Source of the DNA: an uncultured Paracoccaceae bacterium | GTDB taxonomy: Bacteria > Pseudomonadota > Alphaproteobacteria > Rhodobacterales > Rhodobacteraceae | Assembly (NCBI GenBank): GCA_947497985.1 | Contig: CANMIX010000016.1 | Span: 49,143 to 113,142 of the forward strand | DNA length: 64,000 bases | Direction of reading: 5' to 3' | Shown here: positions 35,151-44,000 of the stretch, piece after piece | Layout: every line of letters starts with the position of its first letter | How positions within the stretch are numbered: position 1 is the first letter of the stretch | Made by a program: the position numbers and the translations under genes | Notes under the pieces: model-generated | What the model was told of the DNA's origin: nothing | What the model saw: only the letters and a program-made list of their open reading frames with translations | Databases searched by the model: none

Positions 35151-36188
35151 TTACTGCAGTGGGATTTGCACACCGGTGGCGACACCGACCGAAGCATTCC
35201 AGCGTTGTCCCCAATCGCCGCCTGCGCGTTCTGCCCAATCCGGCAGCACATCAGACACAAGGATACGACGGGCCGTTTCAACATCGGCATCGGTTGCCGG
35301 AACCAAGGTCATGCTGTGTTTGTCACCGGGGCATTCGCCCTCTCCGGTCAGGCAGGCCACATCTGTCGCCAACGCGTTTTGAGCGGTCTCCCAAGCGGGT
35401 GCTTCAAGCTCTGCGGTGACTGTGGCTTGCAACAGAGATTGCTGTTCGGCCGTCAAGGAATTCCACTTGTCCAGGTTGATTGCGGTGACAACCGGATCCC
35501 ATCCTCCGAGCGGTACGGGCATCAAATGTGACGACACTTCCCACCAGCCAGCGCTGTAGCCGGATCCAGCACCCGTGACTGCACAATCCACAACACCTTT
35601 CTGCAGCGCGCCTGGCACTTCGCCAAAGCTGATGCTGACCGCTTCGGCACCCAGGGCTTCCAACAGTTTGCCCGTCATCCGTCCAGACGCCCGGATTTTG
35701 AGACCTTTGAGATCTTCCAGTGACGCCACTTCGGCGTTGCAGAACACCACCTGCGGCGGATACGGGGCAACACCCAGAACTTTTGCATTGAACACATCGG
35801 CATAGATGTCGTCGATCATTGGACGCGCGGCGTCCACCATGACTTTGGCAGCTGTTGCATCTGTCGCAATCAAAGGAACATCCAGACCTTCCAGAGCAGC
35901 GGAATCTGCAACGGCATAGTCCGCAACTGTCATGCCAACATCAAAGACCCCATCGCCGAGCATCCGAAACACATCGCCACCCTTGATGCCCATCTGGTCA
36001 TGGGTTGTCAGAATTGCCGTGATGCCACCGTCGCTGGCCGTGGGCATTTTTTCATCCCAGAACGGTTTTTCGTATTCTTTGTGAAGCGGTAGACCGCTCC
36101 AGCTGCCAACAACCGAAAGCTCCTCAGCTTGTGCGCCGACACAAGTCAACGTGAGTGCGGTGGTCAAAAGGCCCTTTGCATAGTTCAT
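35151..36188 (-). CDS. dctP: TRAP transporter solute-binding protein (DctP family)
   Basis: This 345-residue periplasmic protein has a signal peptide ending near CVGAQAEE and begins LSVVGSWSGLPLHKEYEKPF. The ligand-carboxylate Arg lies in LKGLKIRASGRMTGKLLEAL, followed by GEVPGALQKGVVDCAVTGAG. It resembles the group that binds aromatic or amino-acid-like ligands, but specificity is not assignable. It is the second gene of the operon, 41 nt after the DUF1445 gene. Confidence 0.92.
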   Translation of the reverse strand: MNYAKGLLTTALTLTCVGAQAEELSVVGSWSGLPLHKEYEKPFWDEKMPTASDGGITAILTTHDQMGIKGGDVFRMLGDGVFDVGMTVADYAVADSAALEGLDVPLIATDATAAKVMVDAARPMIDDIYADVFNAKVLGVAPYPPQVVFCNAEVASLEDLKGLKIRASGRMTGKLLEALGAEAVSISFGEVPGALQKGVVDCAVTGAGSGYSAGWWEVSSHLMPVPLGGWDPVVTAINLDKWNSLTAEQQSLLQATVTAELEAPAWETAQNALATDVACLTGEGECPGDKHSMTLVPATDADVETARRILVSDVLPDWAERAGGDWGQRWNASVGVATGVQIPLQ

Positions 36189-36229
36189 GATGTTTTCCCT
36201 TGTTGTGAGTTTTGTTGTTGGTTTTTGTG

Positions 36230-37042
36230 TTATGCGACAAGTGTGTCGTCGACGTTCAAGATCACCATGGCCCCGGGCGCATGGGTGACTGCGAATTCTG
36301 GTTTGGCGTTGGCGATGGCAACTTGTGTGGTGACGCCACAGCCCCAGAACGCAGGGACTTCGCCCGGCAAGATTGTCGTTGCATCGCCCCAGTCGGGACT
36401 GGAGATATCTGTGATGCCAATTTCCGCAGGATCTCCCACATGCAACGGCGCGCCATGGGCATGCGGGAAGTCTTGGCAGATGCGGATCACTTCGGGGAGG
36501 TCTTGTTCGCGAATTGCGCGCATGCTGACAACCGTTGGCCCCGCAAACGCACCAGCAGGCTTGGCGGCAATATGCGTCCGATACATCGGCACGTTTTTGT
36601 TTTCCAGGATGTGGCGCGGAACAACACCTGCCGCCCCCAGCGCCTGTTCAAAACTGAACGAACACCCGATGCCAAAGGCAACCCAGTCGTTCTGCCAGAT
36701 CGCAGATATATCGGTCAGTTTGCGATCGAACGCCCCACGCTTGTAGAGGTGATAGGCCGGCAGATCCCGACGCAGATCTACGGCACCGTCAAAGGACGCA
36801 AAATTGGGTTCTCCCACCTTGGACATCGCAATCAACGGGCAGGACACGGGATTGTTGTCACAAAAATCCTGGAAATCTTGCGCGAATTCAGCCGGCAAAA
36901 TCACGAGATTGCATTGTAACAAACCCGGACATAACCCGGCCGTATGGCCGTCGTATCTGTTTGCACGCAGGGTTTCACGAAAGGCAGGCAGGGACATCCC
37001 CTGCACGTGCGAATAACCTACGCGTTCCATATTTGCCGCCAT
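36230..37042 (-). CDS. DUF1445 / YcsI family putative hydro-lyase
   Basis: This 270-residue protein matches DUF1445: GHTAGLCPGLLQCNLVILPA near the N-terminus, FGIGCSFSFEQAL near the middle, AEIGITDISSPDWGD, and PAFWGCGVTTQVAIANAKPE at the end. The Cys residues in CSFSFE and WGCGVT are family invariants. The family is annotated as hydro-lyase; the N-terminal part of mitochondrial D-glutamate cyclase belongs to it. It is the first gene of the operon, facing the LysR at 37264. Confidence 0.88.
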   Translation of the reverse strand: MAANMERVGYSHVQGMSLPAFRETLRANRYDGHTAGLCPGLLQCNLVILPAEFAQDFQDFCDNNPVSCPLIAMSKVGEPNFASFDGAVDLRRDLPAYHLYKRGAFDRKLTDISAIWQNDWVAFGIGCSFSFEQALGAAGVVPRHILENKNVPMYRTHIAAKPAGAFAGPTVVSMRAIREQDLPEVIRICQDFPHAHGAPLHVGDPAEIGITDISSPDWGDATTILPGEVPAFWGCGVTTQVAIANAKPEFAVTHAPGAMVILNVDDTLVA

Positions 37043-37263
37043 TTTCCCATCCCAATTGATGGTTTATTAGGATGCACGGAAGGCCGGGTGACACAAACTG
37101 GAATAACTGATCGCTACTGAACAGAAAATCTCATCGCGGTTGATTTGTTGGGGTATAATAGCGCGATGACCCGGTGAACTGTTCCCAGCAAAAGCATGTT
37201 AATTGCCAATCACAGCACGTATAAACCAGCGTCCACATCAAGATTGAGGAGACCCTGTAAGTA

Positions 37264-38166
37264 ATGAATATTCGCTTTTTGGAGTCGTTTGTCTGGGTTG
37301 CGCGCCTCAATAGTTTCCGGGCTGCTGCTGAAAAATTAAACGTCTCCCAAGCGACCATTTCCAGCCGCATCGCCACACTGGAGGAAGAGCTGCAGTGTCG
37401 CCTGTTTGACCGTGATCGCAATGATGTCGTGCTGAGCGCACGCGGGGCCGGACTTATGCCCAAAGCGCTTAACGTGCTGCAGGCTGAACAGGAGCTGAAA
37501 AACTCGCTGACCGAACCGCAGGACACGATCGGGCGTATCCGGATTGGGATCATCGAATCTGTTGTGCATACTTGGATGGGTCGGTTTTTGAACGAGGTCA
37601 CCCAGACATTCCCAAAACTGGAAATCGAGCTCACTGTGGAATCGACACCGAACCTTCAAGCGCATCTGCAGCGGGGCAGTCTTGACGTGATTTTGCAGAC
37701 CGAAACGGTCCTGGATGAGAGCGTTTTGAACGCGACACTCAGCCCATTGGGTCTTGGCTGGGTGTGCCGAAAGGATCATGCGCTTTACGGCAGACCGGTG
37801 ACGTTAAAGGACATTTCCGACCATCAGATCGTAACCTTTACACGCGGCTCACGCCCGCATTTGTCCGTCTTGACTTTGTTTGAGAACGAGAACCTGACCA
37901 ATCGACAAATCCACTGCGTTACCTCGTTGGCGGCGATTACCCAATTTGTGCGCGCTGGTCTCGGCATTGCGACAGTGCCAACCCGCTATTTGGACGATGG
38001 GTTTTTGGACAGTGAATTCGGCTTGCTGGAGGCTGACCAGGTGCCGCCTCCGCTCAAACTGGTGGCCAGCTGGCACAGAGAAGCCTCAACCGGGGCGATC
38101 GGGGATCTTGTAGAAATTGCGGAACAGGTTTCTCGTGATTATGCAGCACGGCTCAAATCGGACTGA
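37264..38166 (+). CDS. LysR-family transcriptional regulator
   Basis: This 300-residue protein has the HTH SFRAAAEKLNVSQATISSRI, then EEELQCRLFDRDRNDVVLS. The effector domain begins IGRIRIGIIESVVHTWMGRF and includes FVRAGLGIATVPTRYL. It is divergent from the DUF1445-TRAP-amidase operon over a 221-bp gap that contains TATAAT at 37154-37159. It most likely controls that operon. GAGGAG upstream of ATG 37264 supports the start. Confidence 0.93.
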   Translation: MNIRFLESFVWVARLNSFRAAAEKLNVSQATISSRIATLEEELQCRLFDRDRNDVVLSARGAGLMPKALNVLQAEQELKNSLTEPQDTIGRIRIGIIESVVHTWMGRFLNEVTQTFPKLEIELTVESTPNLQAHLQRGSLDVILQTETVLDESVLNATLSPLGLGWVCRKDHALYGRPVTLKDISDHQIVTFTRGSRPHLSVLTLFENENLTNRQIHCVTSLAAITQFVRAGLGIATVPTRYLDDGFLDSEFGLLEADQVPPPLKLVASWHREASTGAIGDLVEIAEQVSRDYAARLKSD

Positions 38167-38357
38167 TTGAGAATTTCGATCACTTCCAACAATTTTTTCC
38201 CATTTGCTTTCGATTAATTTGAGGCCTTAGCTCTAGGTCAATGTTGCTGGGTTTGCTCAAATGAGCATTCAGCCAGGACAGCTCACACATGTGCATTGCC
38301 TTCAACCGAGTGAATTCTCGGAACGGTAGCGCGTGGTCAAAAAACGGATTTAGGCGG

Positions 38358-39005
38358 ATGGAATTTCACAAATCGCAAAATGCGCAATTGTTTGTTTGGA
38401 CGGATATTGATCCCGCTCACGAGAGCGATTTCAATAAGTGGTACGATCAAGAACACATGGAAGAACGCGTTGCGATCGAAGGCTTTAGCTGGGCACGTCG
38501 CTATCGCAATTTGTCGGCTACCGCGCGGCGTTATCTCGCGATTTACCGGACCGAAAATATCCAGACTTTCGGCACAGCGGCTTACGCGCAGGCGTTTCAG
38601 AACCAAACCGACTGGTCCAACACCAATTTCGCTCGCATGGCCAACACAAGCCGCAGGGTAATGCATGTTCCCCTACAGGGCGGGTTTGGTTGCGGTGCAC
38701 ATGCGGTTTTGGTGACACTGCCAGATGCCGATGCGGACTTACAGTCCGCGGCCTCAGCGCTGGCAGAAGTTGACGGGGTACTAGGCTTTCACGCCATGGT
38801 GCCCGACCCGGAGCTTTCGACCCCGCTGCCTTCTGAGGACACAACGCAGCGCAAATTAGAGAATGCGCTTTTGGTTGATGCAACCCACGCCGCCGCGGCG
38901 CAGGCGGCAGGCCAGGCGTTGCTATCGACGTTCAACCTATCGGATGACCGCGCTTCCTACTTTGAACTGATGTGGGAACTGCGGGCCGAAGATTTGAAAA
39001 AGTGA
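38358..39005 (+). CDS. small dimeric-barrel-like protein (EthD/ABM-like), first gene of TRAP operon
   Basis: This protein of about 215 residues contains LFVWTDIDPAHESDFNKWYD followed by QEHMEERVAIEGF, a pattern of ferredoxin-like dimeric barrels (a WYDQEH..... segment is common in EthD-like and related proteins). The second half seems to be a second repeat (AHAVLVTLPDADADLQSAAS). Function is unknown. It precedes the TRAP binding-protein gene by 40 nt. ATG at 38358 is chosen as the start of conserved sequence. Confidence 0.6.
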   Translation: MEFHKSQNAQLFVWTDIDPAHESDFNKWYDQEHMEERVAIEGFSWARRYRNLSATARRYLAIYRTENIQTFGTAAYAQAFQNQTDWSNTNFARMANTSRRVMHVPLQGGFGCGAHAVLVTLPDADADLQSAASALAEVDGVLGFHAMVPDPELSTPLPSEDTTQRKLENALLVDATHAAAAQAAGQALLSTFNLSDDRASYFELMWELRAEDLKK

Positions 39006-39045
39006 CAGTGGCAAACACTGCACGCCTCTCAACATGGAGAAGAAG

Positions 39046-40005
39046 ATGATCAAAAAAACACTGACTGCACTTGCCTTTACCTGCCTTGGCCTGCCTGCTT
39101 ATGCGACGGAATGGACCATGTCCGCGCATGCGCCTGACGGCAACTATCACACACAAAACGCTGTCCAGTTTGCCGCTGACGTGGCGCGCCTGTCTGAGGG
39201 AGAGTTGACGATCAATGTGATTTCCAACAGCGCGCTTTTGAAACGACCAGAGCTGAAACGCGGCGTACAAAAAGGTGTGGTCCCCATCGGCGAAGTCCTG
39301 ATTTCCGCGCTTGGCAACGAAGATGCCGCCTATTCCGCTGATGCGGTTCCCCTGTTGGCGACCACCTTTGAAGACGCTCAGAAACTATGGAATGTGTCCA
39401 AGCCAATCTATGACGAAAAACTGGCCGAAGATGGGTTGATCTCGCTCTATTCGGTGCCATGGCCACCGCAGGGCATCTATATGAAAGACGAAGTTGACGG
39501 GGCTGCTGATTTTGAAGGTGTCAAATTTCGCGCCTATAACGCATCCACCGCGCGTCTGGCAGAATTGCTGGGGGCGGTGCCTGCGACGATCTCCTCAAGC
39601 GAGATTTCACAGGCATTCTCGACCGGTGTCATCTCGGGGATGATCACATCGCCAACAACCGGCGTCGACAGTCAAGCGTGGGATTTCGTGACCAACTATT
39701 ACGATGTCAAAGCCTTCATTCCAAAGAACTTTGTCATCGTCAACAAACACGCCATGGACCAACTCTCTGACAAGGCGCAGGCCGCTTTGATCGAGGCTGC
39801 AGCCCTTGCGGAAAAACGCGGCTGGGAGCTTGCGATTGAGGCAACCACGCAGGCGACCACCATTTTGTCCGAGAATGGCATGACGGTCACCGCGACACCG
39901 GCCACTTTGGCGGAAGAGTTTACGGGTATCGGAAGCACCATGTTGGACGAATGGAAAGCTGACGCCGGCACGGATGCTGACCTGATTATCAAAGGTTTGC
40001 AGTAA
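39046..40005 (+). CDS. dctP: TRAP transporter solute-binding protein (DctP family)
   Basis: This 319-residue periplasmic protein has the signal peptide MIKKTLTALAFTCLGLPAYA and begins TEWTMSAHAPDGNYHTQNAV. The ligand Arg is in FEGVKFRAYNASTARLAELL, followed by FSTGVISGMITSPTTGVDSQ. The start is ATG 39046 because GGAG lies 6 nt upstream; ATG 39034 overlaps this site. A strong hairpin (40021-40041) separates it from dctQ. Confidence 0.93.
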   Translation: MIKKTLTALAFTCLGLPAYATEWTMSAHAPDGNYHTQNAVQFAADVARLSEGELTINVISNSALLKRPELKRGVQKGVVPIGEVLISALGNEDAAYSADAVPLLATTFEDAQKLWNVSKPIYDEKLAEDGLISLYSVPWPPQGIYMKDEVDGAADFEGVKFRAYNASTARLAELLGAVPATISSSEISQAFSTGVISGMITSPTTGVDSQAWDFVTNYYDVKAFIPKNFVIVNKHAMDQLSDKAQAALIEAAALAEKRGWELAIEATTQATTILSENGMTVTATPATLAEEFTGIGSTMLDEWKADAGTDADLIIKGLQ

Positions 40006-40020
40006 CTCGAAAAGCTGCTG

Positions 40021-40041
40021 GGGGCGCGCATTGCGTGCCCC
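40021..40041 (+). promoter_or_regulatory. hairpin between dctP and dctQ
   Basis: GGGGCGCGC-ATT-GCGTGCCCC forms a 9-bp stem with one G:T pair directly after dctP. Such stems commonly stabilise the highly translated binding-protein part of the mRNA. Confidence 0.65.
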
Positions 40042-40060
40042 ACTTTAAATTGGGGGTAAC

Positions 40061-40570
40061 ATGGCGATTACGCAGTTCATCTACAAACTATCCGGCTATC
40101 TGTCTGCGGCGTTTCTGGCGGGGATCGGTGCGATCATTCTCGCACAGATCGTGGCTCGTATGTTCAGCACACAAATTCCGTCCGCAGATGATTTTGCGGC
40201 ATGGAGCATGGCTGCAGCGGTCTTTCTTGCATTGCCACAAACTTTCCTGACCGGAGGCCACATTCGGGTCACGTTGCTCTTTGGTGCTGTCCCAGACGGT
40301 TTGCGCAAGCTGATGGATGTGGTCGCTACGTTGATCGCCATTGCAGTGATGGCATGGGCGGCTTGGTATGTGGCTGAATATACATACGAATCATACACTT
40401 ATGACGACGTTTCCCAAGGCATCATCGCGGTTCCTTTGTGGTTTCCACAACTCTCAATGGTTCTGGGAATGGGGCTGATGGTGTTGGCGCTGACGGAACG
40501 GTTGATCTCATTGGCGCGTGGTCACGATATCATGAAACCCTCTGACGAAGACCTCGTCGGACAAGAATAA
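40061..40570 (+). CDS. dctQ: TRAP transporter small permease (DctQ)
   Basis: This 169-residue protein has four membrane segments, beginning LSAAFLAGIGAIILAQIVAR. The motif SADDFAAWSMAAAVFLALPQ and TGGHIRVTLL match the small TRAP subunit. GGGGG upstream of ATG 40061 serves as ribosome site. It is followed by dctM after 12 nt. Confidence 0.92.
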   Translation: MAITQFIYKLSGYLSAAFLAGIGAIILAQIVARMFSTQIPSADDFAAWSMAAAVFLALPQTFLTGGHIRVTLLFGAVPDGLRKLMDVVATLIAIAVMAWAAWYVAEYTYESYTYDDVSQGIIAVPLWFPQLSMVLGMGLMVLALTERLISLARGHDIMKPSDEDLVGQE

Positions 40571-40582
40571 ACAGAGCATATT

Positions 40583-41881
40583 ATGGAACATCTCATTCAA
40601 GCGGTCACTGTGATCGCTGTTCTGTTTGGCTTGTTGGGAATGGGTGTATGGGTGGGTGTCACCTTGATCGTCTGTGGATTGGTGGTCATCACCTTTTTCA
40701 CCTCAACAGCGAGCGGCCCGATTTTTGCAACTGTCGCCTGGGGCTCCACCGCAAGCTGGACCCTCACGGCCCTGCCCTTGTTTATCTGGATGGGCGAGAT
40801 TCTTTATCGCACCAGCCTTGCCAAGGACATGTTCAAAGGTCTCAGCCCCTGGGTTCAAAACCTGCCTGGACGGTTGGTCCATGTGAACGTTGTTGGATGC
40901 GGAATTTTTGCAGCCGTTAGCGGGTCTTCGGCGGCGACCACGGCCACAATTGGCCGCATTTCCCTGCCAGAGCTCAAGCAACGCGGATATGACGAAAAGC
41001 TCGCGATTGGCACATTGGCGGGTTCTGGCACGCTGGGTCTGTTGATCCCGCCCTCGATCATCATGATCGTTTATGGAGTGGCGGCTCAAGTTTCGATCAA
41101 CCGCTTGTTTATCGCCGGTGTCATCCCAGGGCTTATGCTGATGGCGCTGTTTTCTGGCTACATCATGTTCTGGTCCATGCGGAACCCCTCCAAAGTCCCC
41201 GCTGAAACCGAGACCCTGACGTTAGGTGAAAAACTGCATCGGTTGAAGTTGTTGATCCCAGTTGTGGGTCTCATTCTGGCTGTAATTGGCTCTATCTATG
41301 CAGGCATTGCCACAGCGACCGAAGCGGCCGCCTTTGGCGTGCTTGGTGCTTTGGCGATTGCAGGGCTGGCGGGTTCGCTGAACGTGGCTTCCTTTGTTAC
41401 CAGCCTGCAAGGCGCCGCACGATCCACCTGTATGATTGCGTTCATTTTACTCGGAGCAGCTTTTCTGACCAATGCCATGACCTTTTCTGGTCTACCTGCG
41501 GATTTATCGTCATGGATCAGCGGATTGGGGTTAAGCCATTACGCGTTGATTGCTGTGCTCACTGTGTTCTTCATCTTGATGGGTTGCATTCTGGATGGCA
41601 TCTCAATCGTGGTCCTGACGACATCGGTGATCTTGCCCGCGGTCAAAGCGGTGGGGATCGATCCCTTGTGGTTTGGCATTTACCTGGTTTTTGTCGTTGA
41701 AATGGCGCAGATCACGCCGCCGCTAGGGTTCAATTTGTTTGTGATCCAAGGGCTGACCGGTAAGAATATTCTGGAAATTTCCAAGATGGTTCTGCCGTTT
41801 TTTGTTCTGATGCTCTGCGCGACGGCCATCATCACGGTCTTCCCATCACTTGTGACCTGGTTGGTATTTGTTGGGAAGTAA
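40583..41881 (+). CDS. dctM: TRAP transporter large permease (DctM)
   Basis: This 432-residue permease has the standard DctM motifs: LPLFIWMGEILYRTSLAKDM, FAAVSGSSAATTATIGRISL, GTLGLLIPPSIIMIVYGVAA and EMAQITPPLGFNLFVIQGLT. About 12 membrane segments are expected. It completes the second TRAP system. The NHL gene begins 2 nt after its stop. Confidence 0.95.
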   Translation: MEHLIQAVTVIAVLFGLLGMGVWVGVTLIVCGLVVITFFTSTASGPIFATVAWGSTASWTLTALPLFIWMGEILYRTSLAKDMFKGLSPWVQNLPGRLVHVNVVGCGIFAAVSGSSAATTATIGRISLPELKQRGYDEKLAIGTLAGSGTLGLLIPPSIIMIVYGVAAQVSINRLFIAGVIPGLMLMALFSGYIMFWSMRNPSKVPAETETLTLGEKLHRLKLLIPVVGLILAVIGSIYAGIATATEAAAFGVLGALAIAGLAGSLNVASFVTSLQGAARSTCMIAFILLGAAFLTNAMTFSGLPADLSSWISGLGLSHYALIAVLTVFFILMGCILDGISIVVLTTSVILPAVKAVGIDPLWFGIYLVFVVEMAQITPPLGFNLFVIQGLTGKNILEISKMVLPFFVLMLCATAIITVFPSLVTWLVFVGK

Positions 41882-41883
41882 TC

Positions 41884-42732
41884 GTGCAAACAACACCTGA
41901 ACTGCTGGTCTGTCTGGGAGAGGGCATCTTCTCCGCGCGCGACGCCTCTTGCCCCTCGACGTTGGGGACAGAGCTTACGGATATCACGGACGTGGCGATT
42001 TTAGGAGATGAGATCATTGTGCTGCGCCGGGCGTCCCCTCAGTTGGTCACATTTGATCTGTCTGGCAAACATCGGCGTAGCTGTGTCATTCCAAACGTGG
42101 TTCTGGGTCACGGCCTGCGGGCTTTACCAAACGACAGGCTCGCTCTGACTGACATGGACGGGCACAAAGTGTTGATTTTGAACCAAGCGTTCGAAATCAC
42201 CCAAACACTTTCACCGGACGGCATGCCTGCGCATCAAAGACCTTTCAATCACCCGACGGATTGCGCGCAATCGGCGGACGGTACTTATTTTGTGGCCGAT
42301 GGCTATGGCAACAGCTGTATCCATTTGTTCAATGAGGCGGGACAACACCTGCGCAGCTTTGGGGAACCGGGCAACGGGCCCGGTCAGTTCTCGACTCCGC
42401 ATTCCATTGTCGTTGATGCGTCCCAACATCTCTGGGTGGCGGATCGCGAAAACAACCGCGTTCAACGGTTCGATCCGCAGGGTCGCTATCTTGATGAGAT
42501 TGCAGGTTTGTACAAACCCATGGCGCTGGATCTACGCCCCGACGGATGTCTGCTCGTAACGGATCAAACACCGCGATTGTCGTTGTATTCACCCGACAGA
42601 GAATTAATCGGGCGATGCAGAACCTTTGGAACATTTGGTCACGGGGTTGCGTGTTCCCAAACCGATGGGATTGCAGTTGCCGAGATGCTGCCCTCCAAGC
42701 TTAGGCTGCTCGAACCGAATGTATCATCGTAG
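41884..42732 (+). CDS. NHL-repeat beta-propeller protein
   Basis: This 282-residue protein starts with GTG. NHL repeats are visible: GPGQFSTPHSIVVDASQHLW with VADRENNRVQRFD, and HPTDCAQSADGTYFVADGYG with NSCIHLFNEAGQHLRSFG. Such propellers include lactonase-like and amidating-lyase-like proteins as well as pure binding scaffolds. No signal peptide is seen, so it is probably cytoplasmic. It is tightly coupled to the TRAP operon, so it may act on the imported substrate. Confidence 0.75.
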   Translation: MQTTPELLVCLGEGIFSARDASCPSTLGTELTDITDVAILGDEIIVLRRASPQLVTFDLSGKHRRSCVIPNVVLGHGLRALPNDRLALTDMDGHKVLILNQAFEITQTLSPDGMPAHQRPFNHPTDCAQSADGTYFVADGYGNSCIHLFNEAGQHLRSFGEPGNGPGQFSTPHSIVVDASQHLWVADRENNRVQRFDPQGRYLDEIAGLYKPMALDLRPDGCLLVTDQTPRLSLYSPDRELIGRCRTFGTFGHGVACSQTDGIAVAEMLPSKLRLLEPNVSS

Positions 42733-42772
42733 CGATGGGTCGACAAACGTAGCCCGCGATGCCTGAAACTGG

Positions 42773-42787
42773 GGTTTTGTGAAAACC
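42773..42787. terminator. possible hairpin between convergent genes
   Basis: GGTTTT-GTG-AAAACC forms a 6-bp stem between the NHL gene and the convergent GntR gene. It is short and A/T-rich inside, so it is a weak candidate. Confidence 0.35.
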
Positions 42788-42789
42788 GG

Positions 42790-43479
42790 TTAGTCGATAT
42801 CAAAATATTCAGAATGCATAGCGTGGATTTGGTCGATTGTTTCGTCCAGACGTCCAAAATGCGTTCTTGCCGCGCAAAGCAGTTTGTCGAGCGACTTCAT
42901 CTCAAGCTCATGCGCGATATTCAAGTGATCGGTCAGGATCGCACGCAGCTCTTTTTTGCGCAGTTTAATGTCCAGGCTGCAGACCCGACTCACTTTTTGT
43001 TTCTGGCGTTTTATGGTCTCATAGGCGCGCGGACATCCGCCGAGTTCGCAAATCAGTCGGTGAAATTCATAGTCGAGAACTTCCAGACCTTCGGCATCCA
43101 CCGCTTCGACACACCGCTTCTGTTTCTCGAGATTGGCCAAAAGAAGCATGGTCCGATCTTGGTCCCAGACGTCGCAGGCATGGCGCAGAACTTCCAATTC
43201 GACCGACAGCCGGATGAACCGCGCGTCCTCCAGATCCTCAATCGAAAACCCCCGCACGCGGGTGGCACGTTGGGGACGTACCAGCAGCAGGTCATTGTTG
43301 CTCAGCCGATGAAAGGCGGTTCTAACCGGTTGAGGAGAAACACCAAAACTGCGGGCCACGTCCACTTCGGACAGTTTTGTACCCGGCAAGAGTTTCAAGG
43401 AAATGATGTCGCCATACAGTTTATCGAACACTATATCTGCGGCAGAGCGGCGATCATCTATATCAAGCTTGTAACGCAT
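42790..43479 (-). CDS. GntR-family transcriptional regulator (FCD/FadR type)
   Basis: This 229-residue protein has an N-terminal winged helix (DIISLKLLPGTKLSEVDVAR with SFGVSPQPVRTAF) and a C-terminal all-helical FCD domain, with candidate metal ligands in EFHRLI, LTDHLNIAHELE and AARTHFG. ATG at 43479 begins shortly before the conserved region; TTG at 43485 has better-spaced AGGAG. It is divergent from the second tctCBA operon, whose promoter carries tandem CTATAG-containing repeats that may be its operator. Confidence 0.92.
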   Translation of the reverse strand: MRYKLDIDDRRSAADIVFDKLYGDIISLKLLPGTKLSEVDVARSFGVSPQPVRTAFHRLSNNDLLLVRPQRATRVRGFSIEDLEDARFIRLSVELEVLRHACDVWDQDRTMLLLANLEKQKRCVEAVDAEGLEVLDYEFHRLICELGGCPRAYETIKRQKQKVSRVCSLDIKLRKKELRAILTDHLNIAHELEMKSLDKLLCAARTHFGRLDETIDQIHAMHSEYFDID

Positions 43480-44000
43480 TCCCAACAATAACTCCTTTTG
43501 GCAGTTTCCCTCGTTAAACCCGTTAGCGGTCCCATTCTTGCAAAACTGGCAACCTTTTCCAAGTCGCGAACCTTTAACAGAATCTCTAGATTGACTTATC
43601 TACCATTCTACTATAGCAGTTTACTATAGCAGTTACCGCACAAACTTGTGAACTACAAAGCGGTCAACAAATGAGGCCCTGAGGCTGAAATACCACGCCT
43701 TGGTTTCATAGCAGGCACATACGAATTCCTGGCAAAATCACTGCCAGGGCGCGGGTGGACTTCCAGTGGAGAGTGAAGCGCACCCGCACGATCGTCTGAA
43801 TGAGGGGAGGCAAAGTTTCAGGCGATTTTGACCAGCAAGACAGGTCATGCAGGCTCTGGGGAGGGCCAAGTGTGACCACTGCAGCGCGTCTTTGATCCTT
43901 GGAGGGGGAGAGAGGACGTTTGACGGACCACACGCCGGTTTTGGCGCGCCCCGTTTTGACAAGCTGCCTTTAACTGGACCAGCATCCATAGGAGGAGTAG
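43480..44000. other. intergenic control region of second TTT operon
   Basis: About 520 bases lie between the GntR and tctC genes. Apart from the 13-bp-period repeat, there is an inverted repeat CCTGGCA (43728-43734) / TGCCAGG (43742-43748), possibly a 5' leader hairpin or second operator, and a GGAGGAG ribosome site just before 44001. No gene is seen. Confidence 0.5.
43591..43634 (+). promoter_or_regulatory. promoter region with 13-bp-period direct repeat
   Basis: TTGACT (43591-43596) looks like a -35 element. ACTATAGCAGTT occurs at 43610-43621 and again at 43623-43634, offset by 13 bp, and each copy contains the palindrome CTATAG. The repeat covers the expected -10 region, a good place for repression by the divergent GntR protein. 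Confidence 0.5.

Noticed and set aside
43591..43634. Possible CRISPR-like repeat
   Set aside because: Only two copies with a single-base spacer; it is a promoter repeat, and no cas genes are present.
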